DNA of 64,000 nucleotides from Dermatemys mawii (lineage: Eukaryota > Chordata > Testudines > Dermatemydidae): NCBI GenBank assembly GCA_007922305.1, contig ML677365.1, positions 16,052,293 through 16,116,292 on the forward strand, read 5' to 3'. Positions within the stretch are counted from its first letter, which is position 1. Each line of letters opens with the position of its first letter. Of this stretch, positions 36,659 through 48,600 are shown one piece after another. The position numbers were made by a program, and so were the translations under genes. The notes beneath the pieces were generated by a model. The model made no database searches and had not been told where the DNA came from. It worked only from the letters and a program-made list of their open reading frames with translations.

Positions 36659-39600
36659 CTGTTTGAAGTTTAAAAGGTGCATTAGGGATGCTCAACAAAG
36701 TACAATTAAAAAAATCTGAGCAGTATCATTGTAAATTATTTAATTATTTATTTATTTTTAAAAAGCTACCTTGGACAGCCTTTGTAAAGCTCTCAAAATT
36801 TTAAAAAAAAAAAAAGCACAAAAACAAGTACAGAACTGTTCACTGAAAAAGGCACAACCCAATTAAAAACCAGTTACATCATCAGCACTTTTGACTTCAA
36901 ATTTCATAGAACCATAGAATATTAGGGTTGGAAGGTACCTCAGGAGGTCATCTAGTCCAACCCCCTGCTCAAAGCAGGACCAATCCCCAACTAAATCATC
37001 CCAGCCAGGGCTTTTGTTAAGCCTGACCTTAAAAACCTCTAAGGAAGGAGATTCCACCACCTCCCTAGGTAACCCATTCCAGTGCTTCACCACGCTCCTA
37101 GGGAAATAGCGTTTCCTAATATCCAACCTAGACCTCCCTCACTGCAACTTGAGACCATTACTCCTTGTTCTATCACCTATTACCACTGAGAACAGTCTAG
37201 ATCCATCCTCTTTGGAACCCCCTTTCAGGAAGTTGAAAGCAGCTATCAAATCCCCCCCTTCATTCTTCTCTTCTGTAGACTAAACAATCTCAGTTCCCTC
37301 AGTCTCTCCTCACAAGTCATGTGCTCCAGTCAGCTAATCATTTTTGTTGCCCTCCTCTGGACTCTTTAGTGTCATCTGAAAATTTGCTGAGGGTGTAGTC
37401 CACACCATCCTCCAGATCGTTGATAAAGATATTGAACAAAACCAGCCCCAGGACCAACCTTTGGGGCACTCCGCTTGATACCAGCTGCCAACTAGACATG
37501 TAGCCATTGATCACTAACCGCTGAGCCCGACAATCCAGCCAGCTTTCTATCAACCTTATGGTCCATTGATCCAGCCCATATTATAACTTGCAAAAATTTG
37601 TTTGAAGCTAGATTTGCTTTTCTTCAGTTTTATTATTTTCATATCCTGCTATGCCAAATGAGACCCACTCCAAGGCACTTCTCTTCAGGTGTGCTAGCAC
37701 GGCTCTATCTTACTTAATCAGCATTCTAGAAGTCATGTGAAATTTACATTCACACCACAGAAACATGAGTAGTGAGAGCAACTGTCCATATCCATTAAAG
37801 ATGGGAACAGCAAGAGTGAGAGAGTTTTTAAACTGGAGCTTTTCAAATTAAATTAAATGTAAATCCTTTTTAAATAGTCTTTATCTTTTACGATTTCTTT
37901 AATAAAAATATGCCACTTCCTCGCTATCAATGGCTCTCTGAGCCCTCCAAATATCCTTCCCACTGGAGGCAGGCAATATAGGGCCACTCCAAAGCAGGTA
38001 CCAATCCAAACTGTTTACTAAAAGAGGCTCCCCACTGCAGTCTGACTTCCCATGCAGGACGGGCAGGACGACAGCTTACTTCTGATCACTGCAGGTTCCC
38101 CCCCTCCCCCCGCACCCAAGAGGGCTTTTTATCTTACTCTTCCACCTGGGTAGAGATCTACCAAATCAGAATTCACTTCTGTATCTCCTCCAAGAGTGGG
38201 AGGGGGACTTAACTTAGATGGTGGGTCCTCATGGCTTGCCAGTAAGTCATCCCCTCTTAACAGTACTTACTGGTAAGTCACTCCTACATACCTGAGAACA
38301 AAGAAGCTACTTGTTGCAGCTTCATCTTCTTTGCATACATTTTGAATCTCTGTCACTTCTTCCATCGCATCACCCTGAGACTCCTCTATAATCAGTCCAG
38401 GTTTGGGATCACAAGGAACCTGCCTTTCAGTTGCACAGCTCTTACTGTCTGCGGAAGAAGCAACCACAGATTCTTCCTGAGCTTTGTTTCTTACTTCCCA
38501 GTCCCTGGTTAGTTGCCCCCATGGACAGAGGAAAGGTGCCAGGGTGCCAAGTTTGACATAGTTTGCCCTTTTTGCAGGTGGGCGTCTAAAAGAAAGAAGA
38601 AAATAGAAAAATGTCCCACAACTTGGAAGCAATGAAACAATGTTCCTTACAGTGTACCTCAAGAATAAAGAAAAATTACAATGCTGAAATACCAGATAAA
38701 GGAGAATAATCTATTCAGCTAACCTGCAAATCATTAGAAAAAAATTAAGTTGCAGGGCCCTGATTACCAAATAACTAATAACCAAGCATCTTTTTTCCTT
38801 CTATTTTAATTTTTTTTTTTTTTTTTTTAAATATTGTTAAGCAGGAATCTCTGGACACTTAACTTCCATACAAAACTGCCAGGTATCTGTACTTCCGGAG
38901 TGCAAGGATTCTGCACTGCAAGAAGTTTACTTTGTTGGTGCTGCTGTGCCTGACGTTACTCAGTCTTCTCCCTAGCCTCTTGTCCCCAGCAGCAGGCAAA
39001 ACATCTGGCACTTGTTTGCCCAGAGAGTACTTCCACTTGTCCCACACTCCGAGCCAAAGAATTAGAATATCAGCATTCATTTACTTGGGAAAATAAATAT
39101 AATCAAGTGTTTTAATAAGCTTAATTGCTGTGCTCTCTGTAGTTTTTTTTACACCCTCTGTAATAGAGGATACCAAAATGTCTTGTCACCAGTTTTATCA
39201 GCTCCATTTGGTGGACACTGGTTTTCCCTTGTAAGATGCTAATGGAAAATGAAATGTCTGGCTTTATTTACTTTGTTGTATTATGCACAATTATATTACA
39301 GCTTTTCTCAGAACAGAACTCTGGGAATAGGGTTTTAATTAATTTATGAACCCTATTCAGGGGAGAGCACTTAGTCTATATAACATGGATTTTTGTTTCT
39401 TCTTATAGTGGGATTTAAAACACTAACAAAGCCCCACCACAAATCTAGAAACTGAACTGATCAACAGATAATTTTAAGGCATATCAAGTTTAGATTAAAG
39501 TGGCAATCAATTAATTTTGAAGAAATTAACTTTACCTCTTGAAATTATCAACAGATAATTATCAACAGATAAATTATCAACAGATAATTTTAAGGCATAT

Positions 39601-42600
39601 CAAGTTTAGATTAAAGTGGCAATCAATTAATTTTGAAGAAATTAACTTTACCTCTTGAATTTTTCAAGAAGAATGTTTTCTTGTTCTTTGGCAAACTGGA
39701 TTCCAGCAGGACAGTCTGGGAAATCATTTGGAACATGAGGTGTTCTTTTATATTCAGAATGTTTCAAACCCTCTTGCAAGCCGCCTACTCGTGCACCTTG
39801 ATATACCTGTAAGGTAACAGCTTAGTATTTTTCTAATGCTCCTAACTGAAGAATCTTGGAGAACCCCTAGGCACTACACTCAAGAGTATTCAGCTTCTAT
39901 CACCTTAGTTTCGAAGATGTGATTAAAGAATGGATATCACATTCTAAGACTCATTTGAATGAAATGCTAGTTATGCTTTTAGTTTAATTCTCAAAAAACA
40001 TCAACAAATCTAGAAAATGATTTCAAAAAAATACTGTAAGTATTGGCACAATCGTTATATCATCTCTGCAAAGCTGTTGTTCATTTACCTTTTATTATAC
40101 AACAGGTCACCACAATTGTTCCATCCATATGCACAGAACTATATAGCAAACTGCAGACAAGCATAATAAGCCACCCTCTTTAAATAATAAGAGCAGAGTG
40201 TTCCAAACGGCAAGGTAAGAGCATTCAGCATAATTTAAACTTTGCTCTCCTGTTTCAGGTCCCATGAAATCAGAGATTGCCAATGTGTGTTCAGTAAGAC
40301 CCCCTCAGCAAGCAGCATGCTGGTGAGGTTGACCTAGGACTAGGGCTTATATGGATGGCGGTAAGTGCCAAATAAGCACCTTTGCAAACTCTCAGAGTAC
40401 ACATTGTTCCTCAAAAAATTGAATTTAGCTTTTAAAGAAATATACCCTTAGAAACATGAAAGCTGAAAAAACTATAAAGCAGCACTGGCGTGCTCACTCT
40501 GCCCCCATAAAAAGCCTCATTTCATGCTCTGTTTTCCCCAATATGATGCTTCAGAGTAAATGACCTTTTATCCAGCCATATTTGCTTGCAATTTGTAATG
40601 AAAGCCACTCACAAAAGGAATCCAGAAAGCCATGCCCCAGCCCTTTGGGAGATAGATATCCCAGCCACTTCCCCATCCTGGTCGATCTTCACCAGCCACT
40701 TTCCCTGGCTGCTGAACCAAAAGTATAGGAATCTTGGATTCACGAGGACCCAACTCAAGCTGTGAGCCAGGTACCAATAGTTCACTTCTCATATGGTTTA
40801 AATCCTGAGATGAGATAAAAGCAGTTGGAAAAAATGCTCAATAATTTAGTAGTCATTTTTCTTTTTTCATTAAGTTATTACAATTACACACACAGTGATC
40901 TCCTTATTATAGGCAACGAAAGTAGGTAATCTGAATTCTGCACAGGTTATTTATTCTATGTACATTTGAATCGGTCTTCACTTATAGATAAAAACAATTC
41001 ACAAACAACAAATTTAGGATGTTCCTGGGAGCAAGTGTTAATCTCAGCATCAATAAATAAATAATTAAAAAGGCAGGATTTTCACATCAATGCTTCACGC
41101 TATTGTATTGCGGAACAGGTACTGAAGCCGAAGGTAACAAAGTAGAAATGCCAACTTCTAAGAAACCCGATTAGTAAACAAGTTGTGAACATCTGGCTAC
41201 CAGATACCTTGCACGAGGGAGAGAAATACTGTACCGTAAATAGTATCTAACGGCTCTTCCCATGAGTATTTAAATTTTTGCTGTGTAACAGACTAGACGC
41301 TTTCAAACAATTTCTCATTCACTTTACCAAGCAACAGCTGAGTTCTATCATTTTTAGGATTCAATAGCTATAAGAAAAAGGAATCTTTGTTCCAAGCATT
41401 GCTTTCTAACCAATTTCACAAGCAGTAGCATAAATTTAAATTAAAATGGTACCCAGGAATTCTCAATCATTTCTTGCTATAACCCCTTGCATCTAAAGAT
41501 CAAGGAACTAAAGGTACACTTAAGCCCTTTTCAAAAACACAGAAGGCTACAATCAGTTGACATTTCCTTTCTGCTTTAATAGCTCTACAGAGTATTTAGC
41601 ACTCGAGTTCATGGCAGAATGTCACCAGGTTCATAATGCTTATTCTGTTTGCCTGTACGCAGTTATTTCTCTTCCGCTACACAGGTTGTGCTTTAGAAGA
41701 GCTTTGATTATTTACACAAAGGTAGACATCTGAAGGAATAATGTTGCCAATTCATACAGACATTAATCACAAATATTTTCCCATTTCAAAAAGAGGAGGG
41801 GTCCAGAACTTGCAGCCCAGGGGAGTGGGAGCTAATGTAACTTTAAGCCACCTTTTTGCCCTCCAGATCCTGGGTTGTTCTACAGCCCCTGGAGCGAGAG
41901 TCCAAGTTATGGCAGCCTATCCCCACATGCCTACAGGTTACAGCATTGCTCAATCTCCACAGCACCGTGCTGCTGCAACCTTGCTTCAGGCATGACCCTC
42001 CAGTCTCCAGAAGGCTATCAGGATTTGTGCGGCAAAGCCTTGGAAGCAGCCTTAGAGCTATCTTCCTTAGATCCTGCACCATGGGAATCCTCGCCCAACC
42101 AGATCGGAGGCTTTTAGAGCTTCTGGTCCTTTTGCCTGGTGTAAAGGCACCAAAGCAAGAGGAAGATATTGAATTATTTTATCCTAAACACAAGCCAGCA
42201 AAACTATATTTCAAAGCACAAATTAAATAATGAAAATGCATTACTGTAATGGTTCTGCAAGAAAATTGCATACAATGACTCTAGTGAACTGGAGATCAGA
42301 CTCTTCATCTCAATAACATAACACTATTAAATTAGGAAGTTATTGCTTTGTGAATTGCAGGAGGGTTGATTTTTAAACATCACTGTACAGATTACAGGGG
42401 AGGGCAGTAGGATGTTAACCAACAGTTTCTTTAGAGTAATCCAGGCTGTTAGTTACCTGCTCTGGGATTTTATTTTCAGTAACGTTCTTACAGATAGTCT
42501 GGTCCCAGATAAAGCTGTGAGCACATTCCACAGGCACGCCTTCCAGAAGCAGCTGCCTAACTTTCTCATTATCTGTAAGAGAGAGAACCTTCATACAAAA

Positions 42601-45600
42601 CCTACATTTCTCAACTTAAGCTACATAAAGGGAATAGACAACGTGTGCAAAATAAGTGGACGGACTATAGCTATAGAAATAGACATATTAAAGCCCTTAA
42701 TAGGAAAAAAAATTCAAAGCTTCCAAAAGAACTCAGGTATCTTTTAGTTTGTGCCAACAGCATCCACAAGGGGCAGTTACAGTGTAGTACTTTGGGGTGT
42801 GCAACATTTCACAGTCCCGCACTCCAAACTGTGGGGCCACATAGACAAGTCCTTTAATTCAGAAGGCATCCACACAGAGGTTTAATGCGGTTTAACTAAT
42901 TCGCTTTAAATTCACACCTTTAGTTAATTTGAATGAACTTTCATCCCTTTGTAAACAAACCCTTAAGTATTTCAGCTATATTGTCGATTTAAATATCTGT
43001 TTTGTAGTGTGTGTGAAAAACCATTTTAGAGGACTGAACAAGCGGGTTCATCAAAAGCAGTTTCATAACATGAATTAGTAAGCATATGTTTGGGAAAATG
43101 AATCCTACAGATCTGTAGTATATAACCTATGTCTCTTTATAACTGGTTTATGGAATCATCCATTAAGTGAAAAAGGCTGAAATTTACTGGGCTTGGGAAG
43201 CTGGCAGAAGCAATGTTACCATGATGCCTACAAACTACTACATATCCCATGTCAGCAAACTTGCATGATGACTGGGGATGATCTTGATAATATTTTAATA
43301 ATGCATTTTAAAGTCTAACACCACATGTCCACTTCATTTGTTGTTCCCATGAGCCCCTCAGTCTCTTTTTAGAGCGTGTGCCTTTTCCAAGTTGGTAGTG
43401 TCTAGATATTTGTGGGTGTCCCCAGAAACAAACATAGTATTTTTAGCTCTGCTATTGACTTACTGTGATATCTTGTGCAATTCACTCAATTTTTTTGTGT
43501 TTCAGTTACTCCCAGCTACAAAATGGAGATAACAATGTTTATGCACCTTTCTAAAGCACCTTGAAGTCTACAGAGGAAAAGCAATATACAAGTGCTGCTA
43601 TTATTATTAAATACATAATACATTGCAACCTGTGCACCAGTATTATCCTACCAAAAGAAGATGGTCTCAATACAGTGAGGCTACCAATTGTTCTCTGACA
43701 AAAAACAAAAACAAAAAAACAGACCACTGCTCTAGGTTTTCTATCTATGGCACCACACCTTAAGATGAAGGTTTGTTAAAGGAGCATTCAACGTGAACCT
43801 TTTTAAATGGCTTAGTTTAAAAAATTGTTAGAATTCGCTCAGTTTTTGAAGAAATCGTTCAAATGTTAATGATTTCCTCCTACTCACATTTATAAGTATT
43901 TTTTCGGTAAAGGAGAAACTGACTATTTAGAGGAAAACTGTAGCACCGCCTATACACAAAATGCTGTCAAATGCACACGATTAAAAATCTTTTACTTTTC
44001 AGCTATAGTCATTTTAAGGTGCTAATTGTAACTCTACAGGAGTTAAAAAAAATTCTCAAATGATTATTTTTCAACTTGACAGTGTTCTTGAATACCTATA
44101 GAGCTATCAAGAGGATACCTCCAAAGTACGCCTGAAGGTACATCACAGAAGGCAGACACAAAAAATGATTAGATCTTCCAGAAGTTGGGATTCCTTAAAC
44201 TTGAGAGCATAAATCTAGAGCAAGGATCTCCAAACTATGGCCCAGGGGCCGGATCCGGCCCTCCAGCTAAGTAGGCACACCAAACAAGCACATGGAGAAG
44301 CCGCTGCTGCCCCTTCTCCACCGCACCTCCCGCTGCGAACTGCTGCCGGAGACCCCCATGTGCGGAGGGGTGAGTGCCCCCACGGCAGCGGCCGGAGGAG
44401 CAAAGGGAGGGGGTGGGGGGCGCAGCAGCAGCTGGAGGAGCAAAAGGGGGGAATTTTGCATATATTGAATTTTTTCCAGTTGCTTTGGCCCACGAAGCCC
44501 CTTCAAAAATCTAAAATGGCCCCCCGTCTCAAAGCTTGGAGACCCCTAATCCAGAGGATTCTGTTCTAGATGTAAAAAGCTAATATCCACAGGGATTTGA
44601 GAAAATGTTTTCAAATACTTTTAGTAACAGATTCATTTATTTCTTCCATCTGTGCAGATGATGAAATAGGAATGGTATTGAACGATGATCACATAAGAAT
44701 AACACAAAGATAAGCATCTAAATACAAAATTGAACAGATAGCTTAGTACAGTGGTTGTCAACTTTAGTATTGTGGTCCAGAGCCTCCTGGGGTTAGGTGA
44801 GGGGGCACAAGCAGGTTTCAGAGGATCCACCAAGCAGGACCAGTGTTAGACTCGTTGGAGCCCAGGACAGAAAGCCTAAACCCTGCCATGCAGGGCTGAA
44901 TCCCAGGGTCCTGAGCCCTGCTGCCCGGGGCTGAGGCAGAAGCCTGAGCATCTTAACTTCATGCAGGCTCCTGTGGCATGAAGCCCCAGGCAATTGCCCT
45001 GCTTAATGCCAGCCCTGGCTTTTAGATGTAGAAAACACATCTGTTGCGGCACAGGTGGGCCATGGAGTTTTTATAATATGCTGGGGCCTCAGAAAGAAAA
45101 AGGTTGAGAACCCCTGGGTTAGCATAAGTAATTTGTGCACATTCTAAGGGACCATTCAAGTGGCCTGGCCCATTAACACCCCTGTAGTCAGAGGACAAAA
45201 AGGGTTTTTAGTGAGTTACACTGTTGTAATAAGCCATAAATCTTGTCTCTCTCACCAACAGAAGTTGGTCCAATAAAAGATATTACCTCACCCACCTTCT
45301 CTCTAATATCCTGGAACTGACATGACTATAACACTGCATACTAGAATAAGCAGACTGTCTCCCCTTCACATCCAATCTCTCTCTATTATCCAAATGTATC
45401 CTAGTTCACCCCTTTGCTCCATGACCGAAACTCTCTTCTTTGGCCTCTCCTCTTTAATTGCTCAGTTAAAGGCATCAGAGCTCAAGCAGTTACATCCATG
45501 CCCCACCCTTGAAATTCATCACAACTTTCTATATTCTACAAGAAGTTAAAGTTTCTCATGTCTTTTTCAGGGAGCTATCACTGCTGCCATCTATGTCTTG

Positions 45601-48600
45601 AGTTTTAATTCCCTCTACTCCCTTCCTACATGCCTTCTAATCTTCTCCTCACTGTCCCATATCTCTTTCTGCTCCTGGCTTTGTGTAGACTCTTGTTTTT
45701 CCCTATGTTTGGAAGAATCCCATTTGTCTGCCAAATATCCCAAACCTAAATCTCCTCAGCAATAACCTCTTTATAACCACCCTCTCCTGAAGGTCTCTCC
45801 CTTGCAGTTTTGTCTAGAGTTTGTATGATCACAGAGGAAGGGACCATGTCTTAAACTATGTTCTTGTAAAGCACTGCACGTTCAATTCAATTGCACCTGG
45901 GCCCCTAATTCCCATTTGGCCCTTTAGAAAAATCCCATCTTAAGTCTCAGCAGTGTGCACAACACTATATAAGAGCAGAAGACATTGTCCTTGTCCCAAG
46001 AAAGTCAGTAGACAAACACTAAACGTACAGGAGATATAGCAAAAAAATTTTCCTTTAATATAAATTAGCATTTTTATGGATGTGTGTAAGTGTATGAAAT
46101 TTAGTTTTATAACAAAGAGTTGTGGTGCTAGCCAAAGTCAGTCAAGAAAGGAAACAAGTGAAGGGAGAAAAGATTTCACATCTACTAGCAGCCAACAGTT
46201 CAAAAGCTAGATCCTTCTGGTAAAATGTATGCTCACAATACAACACATTTCAGTCAAATCAGAACCTTTAGAATGGGCCCAAGTTGATGTATTTCACAGG
46301 AAGTCAAGTTTCAAGAACAATCCGATCAGCAGTTGAGTTTCTTGGGCAAGTACAGATGGTAAGCCAGGAAACTTAGGGTTGACCAGGGGGAAAGGTACTA
46401 CATTCTGTGGCTCACTTCAATATCTACTACAGGACAACAACTGCTGCTGGAAGAAACAACAGAATTTTAAAAGGAAACATGGAATCCATTTAATGAGGTA
46501 CAGGATAGCACTCACTCAAGCCTAGACTTCCCTGAAGTCCACCCCTTTAATCCTCTCCTTTTATTGGAATGGTGGCAGAAGTCACCTCCACAGGAAGGAA
46601 AGTATCTAAATACAGGTAGTTTTGAAAGGATCAAGGTTATTCCCAGTGTTTACATGCATCACTTACAGGGAAGAACTAGTCATGAGCTATTCAAAACACA
46701 CTTTGACCAATAAATGGACAGACATGCACCATACCCACTTCATAATACAACACATTAATCCACAAATAAAGGCTAAGACAAGAAATGCTACTTATTTACA
46801 CTATTTACCTTGGAGAAACTGCAGGGTCTTTATGAATTCAAAGACTTGCTAAAAACATAAATAAGATCTTCATACAAAGCTAGAGGAAGAAAGACTAAAA
46901 CAAACATGACTTCTGGTAGGATATCATTCAAACACTTACAAATATCTGGAGTTCCCAAGAGAAGAAAACACACACGTGACAAGTCAAGCAAATGTTTCCT
47001 TGCTGTGAAGGTGACACCAGGTGCCATTATCAGCACAAATCAATATGAACATATTATTCCCTAAACAAGGAATGGTTTGTCAAATTCACAAAGTTAAAAT
47101 ATCTGGCTAGTAATATAAAGATCAGGACTTAGACACAGATCTGTTCTTACCTATGTGGTTCTAGGGCTTGTATTAGACAATTATGGTTTACTTAGGATGC
47201 TATCTTACAGAAAAAGAAAACGCATATTATCATGGCGCGTTCATAACTTAGACCTAGATCAAAAGATCACAGCTTTATACTCAGGGCTACAAAGTCCTGA
47301 AAAGAAAATTGTTAAAAAGTACTACATGCTCTGAATTGTGACTGTTGCTTTGGGAACACTCAAAACACCTGTAGTGCAGGATGTTCCACAGTGGGGTTGG
47401 CTGAAAAGGGTGCACTGCTTCACCAGTAATAAAATTATGATAGAATTGGGGCTTCTTTCATGGGTTACTCCTCTTGAGGGGGGCAGACGCACATTTCTGT
47501 TGCTCACTGGTGTGAGGTATGTATGGACATGCAGCACTTCTCCATAAAGGGCCATATTTTCAGAATTTAACTTATTCACCCCCTGCACCCAACTACATCA
47601 TATATCACTTGAAAGTTTATTTTATGTACATTTAGAAGGGTTGACATGGAGCTGTCCAGTGATGCTGTAAGCCTATAGGCGAGGTGAAACAATGGTACCC
47701 AAAATAAGAAACTTTCATTTTTTGCACAGTTCTAGAAACACTGCAGACAGGACTATAACTATAACTACAGTTTTTACTGTTTAAGTTAATTTCAACACCT
47801 TAAAGTTATAAAAAAACATATGAAAAGATTTCTGTTTTCATGGGTATTTTTTTTTCCAGAAATTAAGAAGCTGTTTAGCATGTGGTAAAAATTGAAATAT
47901 CAATATTTTTCAGTATACTAACATGAAATGTTTAGTAAGTGGGAATAGGCAATGTGAAAAAGTAACCTCATAAATTTTAGTTTTTAATTGAAATTTGCTG
48001 ACTAGATCAATCTCTCATTGAAGGTATGCACCATAGTAGATTGCATGTGCACAGTTTGTACTGTATAGTGAAAAGATAATGTACATGAATTCCTAAGGTA
48101 GAGTTTCACCATGTGTAAGCTTTTGTACGTACAATGTAGCATCTCGTTTGCCTGGAAAAAGGTTTTAAATTTGTAATTGCCTATAAATGCAGTACGAGCC
48201 TTTGAAACATTCTAGAAACTAGCTTTTTAAATTCAGTGAAATGTATGCATAGGACAATATTGGTGTCAGAGATGACAATACACAGATTCATATTATGAAT
48301 ATGCAAAAGCTATGAGAAGAAAAGTGGCCTAACAAGTAGTAGTGAAGACAGAGTCCACAAACAAGCTTTTCCCTCTGAAATGAAGAGAAATGAAAAAAGC
48401 ATGTTATAGCTCTTATCAACCAAGTTATCAACAGGACAAACACATAAAATTCTGAATCACAGACAGAGGTCCTGTAGATGAGCACTATGGGTATGTCAGA
48501 TATACAAGAGTCTCTACTGAAAATAGCAGATGGTAGTGGAGAACAAATGGAGAGATTTGTGAGAAGTATGTTTGATTCTGATGACATAGTTATTCAGCCC

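Noticed and set aside
39460..39659. CRISPR-like or satellite array from the repeated 15-bp units
   Set aside because: Only about three units without regular spacers, inside a simple tandem duplication in a vertebrate intron.
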